From NCBI GenBank assembly GCA_907165275.2, contig OU015661.1, positions 441,501-505,500 on the forward strand: DNA of 64,000 bases. The letters are read 5' to 3'. This DNA is from Zygaena filipendulae. Taxonomy: Eukaryota > Arthropoda > Insecta > Lepidoptera > Zygaenidae. The notes beneath the pieces were generated by a model. The model was not told the DNA's origin and searched no databases. It worked only from the letters and a program-made list of their open reading frames with translations. The position numbers were made by a program, and so were the translations under genes. Shown piece by piece: positions 1 through 11,349 of this stretch. Position 1 is the first letter of the stretch. Every line of letters starts with the position of its first letter.

Positions 1-1
1 T

Positions 2-1090
2 ATTGGTTTCTCCTCCGGTCTACTCAATTTCTTTGCTGATTACCTACGTGATCGCAAACAGTTTGTTAGGTATGGGTGCTTTGAGTCTCAGACTTACAGC
101 ACTAACTCGGGCGTTAGCCAGGGGTCGATTTTGGGTCCTCTACTGTTTTTAATTATGATTAATGACCTTGCAGATAGAGTGAGGTATTCAAAGTGCTTGT
201 TATATGCCGACGATCTCAAACTAACGTTGAAAATAAACTCTAGCGAGGACTGCAAACTTCTACAAAGAGACATTGAAGCACTTCACCAATGGAGCGAGAC
301 AAACAGGCTATTTTTTAACACCAACAAGTGCTACGCCATGACCTATGGTCGGGGAGTGCGGCAATTTCCTTTCAAATACACCATGGATGGCGAAGAAATT
401 ACTCGAGTTACAGAAATAAAGGACTTAGGAGTGACGTTTGACCGTGGCCTGACATTTCGAGAACACGTTGCTACTCTTTCTAAAGAATCTTTTAGACGCC
501 TGGGTTTCGTATTGCGTAATGCACGGGATTTTCAGAGCCCACTAATCATCAGACTCCTGTACACCTCGTTGGTTCGGAGCAAATTGGAGACCAGTGCCTG
601 TGTTTGGAATCCCACTACAGCTTCCTTGATCTTGAGTCTTGAAAAGGTACAAAAAACTTTTCTGAGATTTTTGTTTAAGAGGACTCACCTTTACTTTCCT
701 TATATGTACCCTACCAACTACCTCTTAGGAATGCTAGGTTTCAATTCGTTGGAGGTCCGAAGAGGTCTCGATCAACTTACATTTGCCTGTAAGATGCTTC
801 GCGGGGTTATCGACTGTCCCGAACTCCATGACCTCTTCTGTCGACTCAATGTACCTATAAAACATCTCGGTAACCGAAAGTGCCGTAGGGCCGAATTGTT
901 TGCACGACCTCTATGCCGAACGGTATCCAGAGCTGGTTCCCCAGTGTATCGCACCCTGGATGCCCTAAATGCCCTTCTCATTGCTGACCCTGAGTGTGAT
1001 CTGTTTGTGGATGCATGGCATGAGATAATGACGGCATGCTTGAGGTTTTGTGAGATTAAGTATGCGAGAGTGTCTTCCATTATAAGTTAA
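2..1090 (+). CDS. Partial non-LTR retrotransposon (LINE) reverse transcriptase, C-terminal part
   Basis: The frame is open from the window edge (base 2) to a TAA at 1088-1090, so this is the 3-prime part of a longer ORF2-like protein. About 362 residues are visible. An SGVSQGSILGP motif (bases about 104-142) followed by the catalytic YADD (residues about 68-71) is diagnostic of LINE reverse transcriptases; a thumb region and the usual LINE C-terminal tail follow. No internal stop or frameshift is seen, so the copy is fairly young or was recently active. The endonuclease and N-terminal RT lie outside the window. A (TAAA)n-type tail follows about 50 bp after the stop. The motif layout suggests the Jockey/CR1/I group, but I cannot fix the clade by eye. 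It copies its own RNA at a nicked genomic target and has no link with neighbouring genes. Confidence 0.88.
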   Translation: MGFSSGLLNFFADYLRDRKQFVRYGCFESQTYSTNSGVSQGSILGPLLFLIMINDLADRVRYSKCLLYADDLKLTLKINSSEDCKLLQRDIEALHQWSETNRLFFNTNKCYAMTYGRGVRQFPFKYTMDGEEITRVTEIKDLGVTFDRGLTFREHVATLSKESFRRLGFVLRNARDFQSPLIIRLLYTSLVRSKLETSACVWNPTTASLILSLEKVQKTFLRFLFKRTHLYFPYMYPTNYLLGMLGFNSLEVRRGLDQLTFACKMLRGVIDCPELHDLFCRLNVPIKHLGNRKCRRAELFARPLCRTVSRAGSPVYRTLDALNALLIADPECDLFVDAWHEIMTACLRFCEIKYARVSSIIS

Positions 1091-1136
1091 CCGTTCTATG
1101 TTAATTGTTGTAATTGGTTTTTTTTACCGTTATAAT

Positions 1137-1174
1137 TAACTATAAATAAATAAATAAAAAAAAATAAATAAATA
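1137..1174 (+). repeat. TAAA-rich tail of the LINE
   Basis: A run of TAAA/TAAAA units follows the LINE stop after about 50 bp. Non-LTR elements commonly end in A-rich simple repeats, so this is read as the 3-prime terminus of the element. Confidence 0.6.
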
Positions 1175-1877
1175 GAGGTTTTTGGGAATACTGAAAAATT
1201 TTGAATACAATTACCTACGTTTTAAAAAAATTCTTAATTGTTTAAGGGTATTTAATTAGTTTAAGTGCATGTCAAACTGTAATTGTGTATTGTCCTATCA
1301 ATGTTAAATACCTGTTAATGTTGAAATAAAGAAAATAAAAATAAAAATAAAAATATGATTCGCAGGTAGAAAAAATGTCTAGGTCTTCACTGATTGCGTT
1401 GTACATAGAACACATTCGGTACACATCGGTGCTGACCAAAGTTCGCCCGAAAAAAGGGAAGATAGAACGTAGTTGCAAAAAACACAGGCACAAAACTAAC
1501 GCAGTTATTACGAATGCTAATTTACAGTAGTGTTTTTAAACTGGAAAATAAATCCATCCCGCCTGTGGAACACATCGTAGCTGACCTATAAGCGCGGGAT
1601 TGGCCAAAACTAAAGCTGACGAGCAAAACGTTTCAAGTCTGCTTTAATTATGCACAACATTATGCTCGTGCTAATAATAAAACATCGAACGATTATTATT
1701 ATACGACCGAACCGACCGCGATGCTAATTAAGTTGAGATTTGCATTTGTATTATTTGAAAGTCGCGTCCGCTGGCGCAGCACGTATATCTATCACGCGGC
1801 GAGGCGGCGCGGCGCGAGCCGCTAACCTAACCTAATCTAATATATGTATATGAATCTAATCTAATATATATATCTAA
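1175..1877. other. No gene recognised; AT-rich spacer
   Basis: The stretch holds an AAATA/AAAAT simple repeat around 1325-1352 that could be the tail of another short LINE fragment (TGAAATAAAG precedes it), and a GC-rich patch near 1765-1820. Short open frames here have no coding character that I can see. Confidence 0.5.
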
Positions 1878-2064
1878 TCTTAATATATATAAATCACGTG
1901 TCACGTTGTTTGTCCGCGATGGACTCTGAAACTACTGAACGGATTTTGATAAAATTTTGTAACCGTTTATAATATGGCCCAAATTAAAAGATAGGATAGT
2001 TTTATCCCGGAATTCCCGCGGGAACTCCGAAATTACCGCGGATGAAATCGCGGGGGATAGCTAG
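1878..2064 (+). mobile_element. Helitron-like non-autonomous element, array copy 1
   Basis: The unit begins TCTTAATATATATAAATCAC and ends with a CCGCG/CGCGG hairpin, a short spacer and CTAG. A 5-prime TC, a 3-prime hairpin and CTRR are the termini of Helitrons, which move by rolling-circle transposition. The unit is 187 bp and has no coding capacity. The next copy starts at the very next base. Confidence 0.75.
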
Positions 2065-2252
2065 TCTTAATATATATAAATCACGTGTCACGTTGTTTGT
2101 CCGCGATGAACTCCGAAACGACTGAACGGATTTTGATAAAATTTTGTAACCATTTATAATATGGTTCAAATTAAAAGATAGGATAGTTTTTATCCCGGAA
2201 TTCCCGCGGGAACTCCGAAATTACCGCGGATGAAATCGCGGGGGATAGCTAG
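2065..2252 (+). mobile_element. Helitron-like non-autonomous element, array copy 2
   Basis: This is a 188-bp near-identical copy of the preceding unit, again from TCTTAATA to a hairpin plus CTAG. It abuts copies 1 and 3 with no intervening base (CTAG joined directly to TCTT). Confidence 0.75.
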
Positions 2253-2428
2253 TCTTAATATATATAAATCACGTGTCACGTTGTTTGTCCGCGATGAACT
2301 CCGAAACGACTGAACGGATTTTGATAAAATTTTGTAACCATTTATAATATGGTCCAAATTAAAAGATAGGATAGTTTTTATCCCGGAATTCCCGCGGGAA
2401 CTCCTGAATTAATGCGGGGAACAGCTAA
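2253..2428 (+). mobile_element. Helitron-like non-autonomous element, array copy 3
   Basis: The third head-to-tail copy starts with the same TCTTAATA terminus. Its 3-prime end is altered: the hairpin is degraded and the end reads ACAGCTAA, which still fits CTRR. Confidence 0.65.
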
Positions 2429-2542
2429 TCACCGTGAACTACTGTCAGGGGTGCATAGAAAGACATAGAGTACCTACTTTTTCCCGGAATTCCCGCGTGA
2501 ACTCCGAAATTACCGCGGATGAAATCGCGCGGGACATGCTAG
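2429..2542 (+). mobile_element. Helitron-like 3-prime fragment ending the array
   Basis: A related fragment carries TCCCGGAATTCCCGCG, the CCGCGGATGAAATCGCG hairpin region and a terminal CATGCTAG. Its 5-prime half is missing or diverged. Confidence 0.55.
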
Positions 2543-4130
2543 TAAGATATAATACTTCTTATTAACTATATTTATGTTTCGAATTTCTCTGAATTCCCTG
2601 ATATTTGTATTAGAATTCCAGCAATTCACCCAAAACGGAAGTCCCTATCATCCACATTTATAAGTATTCGCATACACGCGCTGCGGTCGGACGAGCGTCG
2701 GTGGCGATTCCAAAATCTAAATCTCACGGAAAAATAACACCGAAATCAAATTCGAAATTTGATTCAAATTTAAATATCGTTCTCTTTATTTATTTACAAT
2801 GCAAATGCTCATCAGAAAGTGGCATCAGAAAGTGGGCCAGTATAGGTATATAGCTGTTACAGAAAGCGCCACTTGTGTGTGTGTATTTCATATTACAGTT
2901 TCTTTTTTAATTCTTCCCCCAAACAAAGTTGCCAGGACGTCGTTCTTTTTTTCTCTAATTAATTTTTTAAATTTCAATTTATTATTTCCTCGGTATAAAT
3001 TCTCTATAAAACGTTGTATTTTATACGTGCGATTAGGCAATTCACAACCATAGTCGCATAAAACACTCATTTCGCTCTAAATACGAGCTACTACTTATAC
3101 GATTACTTGATTAATTTAAATACCTTTTTTTTGTTATTTTGTTTGTAAAAAAAGGAGTTCATATGAAGAGGTTACGGAAATTAAACCCCTTTAGGATGAT
3201 AAAAGGGCAAAACGTGGATCGCGGTTCATTCGTGAGAAACATCTAGTTAATCATTAAAGTAGTTTTAAACTTATTTTCACAGCATTTAAGTTTAGAGTGT
3301 GGCAGATGGAATCACCGCTCTTGTTATGATAAAAGAAGCGTTCCGAAATCTATCATCAATGGCAAAGAGCAGCTCAGTGCAACGAGTACATTGAACGTGT
3401 GTTCGCACGCTGCGCTGTTGTCTACTTCGCACTCTACAGTCTATAAATAGCGGCCGGCACCGCTGACTCAGCGGAGTCGCCGGGGACCTTGGACTGTCAT
3501 CTATTCAATATTCGATATTGGCGCGCGGGCTTATCGAAGTATTCACAGAACAGAACTAATAGATAGAAGGGGCATCAACTTAGTTTAGTATGAAAACAGA
3601 TGAAAACCAGTGTCGCCGGGTGATATTCGCACAAAAAACTATTCATCACGCAACGCTCTAAAACACTCATTAACGAAAATAAATGTATTAAACACTTTAT
3701 GGTTATGTTTTTACTTAGTCACCGTTATCCAAAATTCATATTTTTAGGAATATTGTGCTAAATATACTTGGGATGGCAGCAAAATTTGCTCTAACTTCTT
3801 TAGCACCGGTGGCGCGCCTGCCCCGCCTACATATCCTATCTAGTTAATTTATTTGCTCTGTGGAAGTATTCACTGCACAACTACAGACTGACGTATAGGC
3901 ATGCAAACGTGATGATCGGTTGAGTAGTTAAGGGGTAAAAGTGTAACAAATACACAAACTGAAATTCGCATTTATAAGATTAGGATCTATCACCAAAATC
4001 ATTCCTTGCCCACAACTCGCGTGCCTGTAATACAATAACCAAAAGCTCTATCTGTGTATTATTTTGAAGTGAAACTTTTTTGGGCTCGTAGAAAACCCAT
4101 GTTTGTGGCGAGTTATCGTAACGCAGCGTT
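2543..4130. other. No gene recognised; contains a possible TATA promoter and a MITE body fragment
   Basis: A TATAAATAG at 3443-3451 is followed by a GC-rich segment with CCGCTGACTCAGCGG, a plausible but unproven core promoter. From about 3990 to 4130 the sequence (TTCCTTGCCCACAACTCGCG, then GGCGAGTTATCGTAACGCAG) resembles the body of the MITE at 20534-20753, without its termini. No credible coding exon was found. Confidence 0.4.
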
Positions 4131-4389
4131 AAATGGACGCAGATAAGCAATAACATGTTAATCCACAAAATTAAGTTATCGATTCAGAACGATTTATTGG
4201 GAGTTAGGGAACGTTTTTTAATTATGTGTTTACCTTATTATATTGCTTAAATATGTAACTAAACAAAAAAAAACATGAACATTGAACATAAAAAATGTTG
4301 ATATAAAATGGCGCTCCTACTTTTAAAACACGATTTACTCAAAATTTCTCCAGTTTGGGTTAACACACTATTGCTTATCTATATCCAAA
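4131..4389. mobile_element. MITE with TIR containing AGATAAGCAATA (family M1)
   Basis: The left end AAATGGACGCAGATAAGCAA is the inverted counterpart of the right end TTGCTTATCTATATCCAAAT. A second copy in the opposite orientation is at 14367-14591, sharing the interior GGAGCGCCATTT and AATAAATCGTTTTGAAT blocks. It is non-coding and about 259 bp long. Confidence 0.7.
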
Positions 4390-4770
4390 TGTTCATTGCG
4401 TAGCAGAAAAAAGGGGAAAAATCTATTGTAAATTTACTTCGTTAACCAACCTTATTCGTTTCGTAGAGGGCGTTACTAAAATCTTTATCAATCAATCACG
4501 TCGATTTTAAAAATCTGTTTTATTTAATACACTCAGTTAAAAAAAAAATTTAATGAGGTTAACTGACGACGACAACTCGTAATAGGCACAAGTCACCGAC
4601 AGAGCAATTAAGTGAAGGCGCTACGAGCGTAGCACTTTCCTCGCTACGAGCTCCAACGTCTACATTTTGTTCGTAGCCCGTAGACTGATCACGGCCTACG
4701 TTAGCTACGTCGTAGCAAAAGGGTTCCAATCACTTGCATGGAAAAAAAATTCTTAATATCAGGTCATCTA

Positions 4771-5164
4771 TCTATACTATACTAATAATATAAAGTTGAA
4801 GAGTTTGTTTGTTCGTTTGAACGCGTTCTAAACTCCAGAAATACTGGTTCGGGTTGATAAATTCTTTTTGTGTTGGAAGGTCCATTTATCGAGGAAGGCT
4901 ATGGGCTATTTATAACATTACGCTACGACCAATAGGAGCGGAGAATGAAAAATGTTGCAAAATAAAACAGGAAAAATAATTTATTCCTTTTGAGAGCTTC
5001 TGTTGCGTACGCTGCGTAAACGGTTTAAGTTACGTAAACATCATGTATCACAGAGTTGTTCCGCTTTTCGCAACTGGTTATAGGAGAAGGTTTGTATTAA
5101 AGAAAATTGGGAATTCCTGCTGAAATTCCAAATCTCACGCGGGTAAAACCGCGGGCTCAGCTAG
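4771..5164 (+). mobile_element. Helitron-like element, Lep1-type
   Basis: It starts TCTATACTATACTAATAATA, then AAGTTGAAGAGTTTGTTTG. The body has GGCTATGGGCTATTTATAAC, CGCTACGACCAATAGGAGCG and GCGTACGCTGCGTAAACGG. It ends in a CGCGG/CCGCG hairpin and CTCAGCTAG. The body resembles the widespread lepidopteran Lep1-type non-autonomous Helitrons as I remember them. The base before TC is A, as expected for insertion between A and T. It is 394 bp and joins the next element directly. Confidence 0.78.
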
Positions 5165-5367
5165 TCCTACTAATACCTATTATAAATGTGAAAGTGTGGA
5201 TCTTTGGATGTTTGTTACTCAATCACGCAAAAACGGCTGAACGGATTTGGATGAAATTTGGCATGCACGTTGTCAGGGATACAGAGAAGGATATAGGGTA
5301 CTTTTTATGCCGGAATTCCCGCGGGAACTCCGAAATTACCGCGGGTGAAACCGCGGGGCCCAGCTAG
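5165..5367 (+). mobile_element. Helitron-like element abutting the Lep1-type copy
   Basis: This 203-bp element runs from TCCTACTAATACCTATTATA through TGAACGGATTTGGATGAAAT to a perfect CCGCGG-GTGAAA-CCGCGG hairpin and CAGCTAG, followed by T. It is a different family from its left neighbour, yet begins at the base after that element's CTAG. Confidence 0.78.
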
Positions 5368-6256
5368 TATTCTATAAAAAACGCGTGAAAACATAATAAT
5401 AATATGTTACAGTCCAACAATCTATCGATCATTATGTCACGCATAACAGTTACTGCATTACATAAATGTATTATTATAGATCGATATCAGACGATTTATT
5501 TTTAAATACAATACCGCAAGTACCTACATATTTATAATTATGTATAAATAACTGTATTAATTATGTATTGTTAGAGCGAGACGTTTTGTGTCGCGCGGGC
5601 GCGGGGCGGGGCGGACCCGATAGGCATTGCGCAAATAACATATTATGTGCATACAAAAATAAGCTTAATAAATAACCTAATAGATAATTATTATGTATCA
5701 AGAATTTTCGGACTTATAAGTATTGAAAATAGTGACAGTTTTAAAACGCCAATACAAACAGGTAACGGTGTAAGAAGAATTTCCTAAAACTATAATCTCT
5801 AACAGCTTCAGCAGTAAAGCGGACTACGAGAATTATGTACTAATTGAAGCTAATTGATTGTCATATAAAGTAGCGCGGTCGACCTCCAGTGAGGTTCGAC
5901 GAGCGAGCGAAGCACACTAATTGTATTTACAAAGTAATAAATTACCTAGTAACTCTGTCAAGTGTCAACGAATAAAGATGAAAACTAATACAGTCATGTT
6001 CAAATCACAACAATATTAGTTATACACGCTATAGCGACCTAACTACGTATACAAGTCCCATCTACTTAACCATTAGAGCCAAACTCTATATTGTACTCTA
6101 TGTACTAAGTATAACATCAAACTATGTACCTACTTACAACGTACTGTATGTAGAGGCGTTGCTCGCAACTCCCCCACGGTTTAAAAATAGAATCCACTTA
6201 GCGTTCTGTATTGTATAAAATTTGCCACACAAAAACTACCTATTTTTTATATAATA
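5368..6256. other. No gene recognised; AT-rich
   Basis: A short GC-rich patch (5590-5620, GCGGGCGCGGGGCGGGGCGG) stands out. Otherwise this is AT-rich spacer with no repeat or exon that I can support. Confidence 0.4.
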
Positions 6257-6528
6257 CTAGCTCTGCCTCGCGGTTTCTCCCGCGTGAGTTTCGGAATTCT
6301 CGAAGGAACTCCAAAGTAGCCTAATTTACTCCATATAAACATCAGCTAGCAGTAAAAGTCTCGTCAAAATCGGTCTTACCGTTGCGGAGATTCACCCGGA
6401 CGAGTTTCGGAATTCCCGTAGAAGCTGCAAACTTCTTTTATTCTTCTTCTCATAATAACACAACAAAAAAAGAATTAGCGAAATTGGTCCAGCCAAGGGA
6501 AATAGAGATTCATTTTTATATATATAGA
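6257..6528 (-). mobile_element. Helitron-like element, type with TTCGGAATTC motif
   Basis: Read on the minus strand it starts TCTATATATATAAAAATGAA, preceded by A, and ends CGCGAGGCAGAGCTAG, followed by T. CGCGGTTTCTCCCGCG forms the terminal hairpin. It is 272 bp. The interrupted element at 51695-52158 is the same family. Confidence 0.7.
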
Positions 6529-8183
6529 TTTTATGGAGACTATCGATGAAGCTGATTTATGAATAATTTGTAAACCTGCACAAATACTGGCATTAAAACA
6601 ATATATTATATTGTCTTTGTTAAATAGTAAAGTAAAATCCAAAAAATTACATAAAATAAACAAGGTAAATCAGGCTAAATTGCCAAGAAAAAAAAAGATA
6701 AAAATAACGATCATGGACATACGAAGAACGCAAAATCCGCACACGAATCTGCCCTCTCCCTCGCACACGTCCAGTCAATCCATCGAAAATGAAGACGGGG
6801 ATATACGGCAAACTTTATGTACGTGCAAAAATAGAACACGCGAAACGTGCGCGCGGTCATTATGAGTACATACATAATGTTGTACTTGTTAGTGAATTGT
6901 TATTCGCGGGATGCGATTTCGCTCCAACCGTGTTTATTCTCCACACACAAACTACAGCTAGTACCTAGCATGAATGCATTTCATGGACTATTACAGCGAT
7001 GAGAGTATTGTACTATAACAGCACTTGTACGATCTGAATGAAACAGCGTCTGTACGCCTAGTTCTTTTAAACTACGCAACAAATTACGCGGTTTTAATCC
7101 ATAGATAGAGTGGTTCAATAGGAAGGTTTACACGTAGTTTATCCCGGAAGTCCCGCGGGAATTCCGAAATTAAAAATGAACGCAGGTAGGATGATAAACG
7201 AGTTTTTTTTTTCACATACATGGCTAATTGATAAGAAGGCACCAAGCCTAAATGGTCTCAAGTTTAACTTCATCCACGGTACCTTTAGTTGCAAAATTAA
7301 TTTCGTTTAAAAAATCTCAATAGCCGAAAGGTTTTTGATAAATAGATAAAAAAAAACCCATGTTATATCGACCTCGAGGATAAATAGGCGATTTGTAGAT
7401 TTGCAAATACGTTTCGGTGTCCGTCGAGAACTCCAAGAAAGATTTTGCAATCTACAACATAAATTGCAACATCAAACCGTACAACGATGCTATTAGAAAT
7501 ACATTCGATTTTATAATACCTACTTGAAACTGGAGTAAATGCACTAAAATTGGGCAATATTTCATAAAAAAAAGGATAGAAATGGTAGTCTATTTTGGGC
7601 GGGAAGCGATGTGATGTGGACGCACTAAGAGCTCACCAGCTCAAAGGACGCTAGAGGAATACTCGTAGCTTAGCTATAAATCCTAACAATGGTCGCCACA
7701 TCCTGCTCTTTCGTACCGCGCGGTACCGCTCCCCGGCGGCACCGAATAGTACCGAAAATAAATGCCCATAAAACTCTACAACCGGTCCACATCTAGAAGC
7801 GGGCCGCGTCTATTCCCGTCCGCGCACACCGCGCCCGGCACGCCGCGCCGTGCGCGCGCGCCGCCTCCGCGGGCTATTTCCATACGGCTAAATGCAGCCG
7901 CCACCGGAAAGATGGCTCGAATTGGACGCCGCTTTATCGTTTATTATTGGAATAGTTTTGATTCTGCGCTAACTCTGAGCACAGGTACAGTCGACAACCG
8001 AAGTGCCCAGTTGCATTTGTGCCTAAGGCCAAGAAAACTTTTTGCACAATATAGGTATGCCACTTTAAATGCGTGGCGGTAGTTATTCGAAACTAAACAG
8101 ACACTACTTTTAATCGGTGTTCGATATTGAACACAGCGTGGTCTTGTTGAGGTAACAAATCTCTAAAACAAACTCCAAAAAAA
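6529..8183. other. No gene recognised; Helitron fragment and CpG-rich block inside
   Basis: A diverged Helitron-like fragment (TATCCCGGAAGTCCCGCGGG) lies at 7137-7186. A CpG-dense block lies at about 7795-7890. Possible open frames (for example 7762-8082) are arginine/proline-rich, as expected from GC-rich non-coding DNA, and were not called as genes. Confidence 0.4.
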
Positions 8184-8516
8184 CAATAGGCTAGTTTCCT
8201 GGGTAAAAAAATCAAAATTCTATTTAGTCCGTCAGTTAGATAATAAAAAAATAAAAGACACGTATTTTTTGCTTTTTTAAAATAATGGAAATATGCATAG
8301 ATAAAGCGCATTAAAGTTTAGGGTGGGGACTCGTGATGTCACAGCTCGCTATAACGTGCGAACAAACTGTAGCGAGGCGTGACGTCATGTGAAATTTCGA
8401 CTTGATATATCTCCGTTATTTTAAGGTTACATAAAAAAAAAAAAAATACGTGTCCAATATTTTTTAATAATCTACAAAACGGACTAAAAAAGAAAATTTA
8501 GGAAACTAGCCTATTG
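8184..8516. mobile_element. MITE with TIR CAATAGGCTAGTTTCCT and paired CRE-like sites (family M2)
   Basis: The ends are CAATAGGCTAGTTTCCT and its exact reverse complement AGGAAACTAGCCTATTG. Inside, TTTAGTCCGT and ACACGTATTTTTT recur in inverted orientation near each end. The centre has GTGATGTCAC (8333-8342) and GTGACGTCAT (8379-8388). Related copies are at 16249-16600 and 47127-47451. Confidence 0.8.
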
Positions 8517-9301
8517 TAATACAGGAACAGTAGTCGGTACCGATAGGATGCTCTCTTCCTCATACTTGTAGAACTAGAAACAAAACTGGATGAAGTAGAC
8601 GACAGTTAAGTAGCTATGAAGTCCTACATGACAAACGATACACAACAGGTGTAAGACGGACCGACACGACAGTCAGTCGCGATAGAGTTCGACGACTCGA
8701 TTTCCAGACCCAATCTTGAAAAAAATTTTGTGCGCAAAACTATGTACCAAGTTAGCTAATAGAGTTTATAATTCAATTGAAAAGTGGAAAGCTACGAGAC
8801 TCGACTTCATTTTCGTGAAACGTTTTGGCTGCATCCTATATACATATCAGGCGAGTGATTGATATGAAAGCGAAAGATTAAAAATCATTTTAAAAATACA
8901 TGTTATTCACACAAACATATTCGCTGCTATAAATCATAACGCGCCGACTACCAATGGTTCGGTACAAACGATCGGCCCCGTCAAATTTTTAATATGAGAT
9001 ATACCATGTGTAAAAAGTGGACGCATTTAGACTGGTGGGTGTTCGCTTGAACTGCTTTCGTAGCAGACGCGTGCGTTTTTAACAACACAACAAAATAACG
9101 GAGTGAAGTCAGTTTTTTCATCGAACTCGTTCATAACATTTCTTTCTCAATTTTTCATGTATAAACTCGAATAGAAAGGACTCGTAGCTGAATGTGGCTC
9201 TATTCTTTGCGTTTGAGTAGAATAAAAACAAATTGTTTACTTTCGATGTAGGTACCTGTGTAAGACGTCAGAAGACGTCGGAAACGCACAGTTGATAATA
9301 A
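8517..9301. other. No gene recognised
   Basis: Plain AT-rich spacer. I see no repeat, splice-bounded exon or regulatory cluster that I can support. Confidence 0.4.
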
Positions 9302-9745
9302 TGATGCTTGGACATTATGACACATCGCCACCTGGCTCCATTACTGAGCAGAGCTTGTATTATGGGTATCAGCGGGGTTAGCCAAGTTGACATTCTACAA
9401 TCGTTGACGCATAGAAAACATAAGTAACGAATCGTCATGTCACTTGGTCAATCAAAACTCTGGTTTTCAAGTGGTCACGTGAAACTTGGCTTGATTGACT
9501 GGCCAAAGTTTTCTATTCTAGTTTTCTATGCGTTAACGATTGTAGAATATCAACTTGGCTAACCCCGCTGGTTAGTGATATAATATTATATAGATACTTT
9601 TTTGTAAATATTTACTTAAGATACCTACAATACATACAAAACACCCGATTCAGAGTAAACACTATGTTTCCCCTGATCACTGATGTGGGAATCGAACCCG
9701 CGACATCAGGCGCAGCAGTCAGTACCTTATTACCACTACATGTAA
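9302..9745 (-). mobile_element. tRNA-derived SINE (family B), interrupted by a MITE
   Basis: On the minus strand the right end has an A-box-like TAGTGGTAATAAGG and a B-box GGTTCGATTCC (plus-strand GGAATCGAACC near 9692), the RNA polymerase III promoter of tRNA-derived SINEs. The left end (GACACATCGCC ... GAGCTTGTATT) matches the SINE at 20430-20885. A 201-bp MITE (9370-9570) splits this copy. Confidence 0.6.
9370..9570. mobile_element. MITE with TIR CAGCGGGGTTAGCCAAGTTGA (family M3)
   Basis: The two ends are inverted over roughly 50 bp (CAGCGGGGTTAGCCAAGTTG / CAACTTGGCTAACCCCGCTG, continuing through TTCTACAATCGTTGACGCAT). It is non-coding. Relatives are at 44591-44769 and, split, at 40190-40290 plus 40896-40920. 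It lies inside a SINE. Confidence 0.8.
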
Positions 9746-10859
9746 CATGCACGGCGCTGTCGTTAAGAAACTGTCAAAAAGGGAAAAGTTTGGAATTTCA
9801 TTAGAGTGAACAATTTATTACCCCCGCTTATGTACAGTCAGCTGCAGAAATATCTACGTATACACTTTTGATAGTCATTGAATATTATTGCAATATTAAT
9901 AGAGTTCAAAAACTGTCCAGAATGTTTTATTTGGCACACACAAAACATGCAAACACTTAAAACTAAAACACAATAATTGAGTTGCGCCAAAAAGGCGCCC
10001 AGCCCAGAATGTATACATATAGCTGCTGATGACTGTACCTGTGTACACACAGGAGCCAAAACAACCGCCGCAACGCATCACCACCGCCGCATATCATCGG
10101 ACGCATACATTACACCTCTATATAATTGTAGAGCGCGGAATGCCCGGAACGTCCGGTCTCGGCGACCACTCGTTTGTTCACTTGTTGAATTATTATGATA
10201 CAAGAGTCTTTCTTTTCCTCATACGAACTGGTTTGTATTGATCGTACCGCACCGCTTTCTACAATTTATTCTGCAGGTGATTTGGTGATCAAAAGGGGCA
10301 AGTTTGTCCGTTAAATTCTGATCGCGGAAAAAAATTTAAGTTACCTATAGAAATATCCGGAGCGGTTCTGAATCAAGAACAAGTACTCTTGATCTGATCG
10401 CCAGCCTCTACTTTAGTGGGAGAGTCACCTGCAGAGGAAGACCTAAGATGGAAGATCAGTGTGTTCCTAGAGTAGGTAGTTTAAGTCAATTCGAGTTCGA
10501 ATTCGAAACGAGGAAACTTGCAGCCGAATGTGAAGAAATCGTTTCTACTGACCTACTTTCTTTTGACGTTTAACCAACTATCGTTCCGCGAAATATACGT
10601 ATACGCATGCGATAAAATTCACCACAGCATAAATTGCGATAAACTAAACGTCTTTGGTCCCGTTATCAAAACATACGTTAGCCAAAATAACATTTGTATC
10701 TACGATAAATTCCCCAAAAATGGTATAAAGTTAAAGAAAGTATAGACTACTATAGACTATAGAAGGGAGTGACTATAGAGGGCAGTATAGACTAGAGGGG
10801 AGTGATTGAAAACCAGCGCTGTTCGGGACCTAGGTCACGAGAAGCTTACGCTGAATCAC
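9746..10859. other. No gene recognised
   Basis: Mostly unique-looking sequence. Two overlapping plus-strand frames near 9977-10241 lack splice signals or coding bias. No feature can be supported. Confidence 0.35.
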
Positions 10860-10946
10860 TTCCTTTTGCCTATAATAATTGGATAAGTTTCATATTTTTT
10901 TGTACACCTTTCTGATGGCAATAAACAATTTTATTATTATTACTAC
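10860..10946 (+). mobile_element. LINE 3-prime end remnant
   Basis: TTTTTGTACACCTTTCTGATGGCAATAAACAATTT followed by ATTATTATTA is the form of many lepidopteran LINE 3-prime ends with an ATT-repeat tail. No reverse transcriptase sequence is attached. Confidence 0.35.
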
Positions 10947-11207
10947 TAGTATAAGTAGTAAAAATGTTCTGTTTGATGAAGATTGATATTTTTTAACCGA
11001 ACTCATAGCAAGTCATAGGTTTGGCTACCATAACTTCGAACTTGTTTAGAGTCCCGAGTTATTTATGGGACTTTATCATTAATTTAAACAAATAAATCAC
11101 TTATGGTAGTTTTTTGAACAAATAAAGCAGTTATCAGTTAGCACATGTAAGCAATAACTCTCGGACTAACGACGAGGCGCACTCGCCGTTGGCCGCTGCG
11201 CAGGAGT

Positions 11208-11260
11208 GACTCATTGCTATAAATATACGCGGCAGATATAATTAGTTTACCAAACAAAGG
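11208..11260 (+). promoter_or_regulatory. Possible TATA promoter upstream of an exon-like segment
   Basis: A CpG-rich stretch (11165-11205) is followed by TGCTATAAATATACGCGG. The exon-like segment at 11350-11440 lies about 130 bp downstream. The TATA match is good but such motifs are frequent in AT-rich DNA, so this is only a candidate. Confidence 0.25.
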
Positions 11261-11349
11261 CTATACTTGTACTGTTTGATTTCCTTCCATACATCCTCAA
11301 ATCACGTGGTCGTTTTTTGTTTGCACCAATTTGTTGGATTTACATATAG

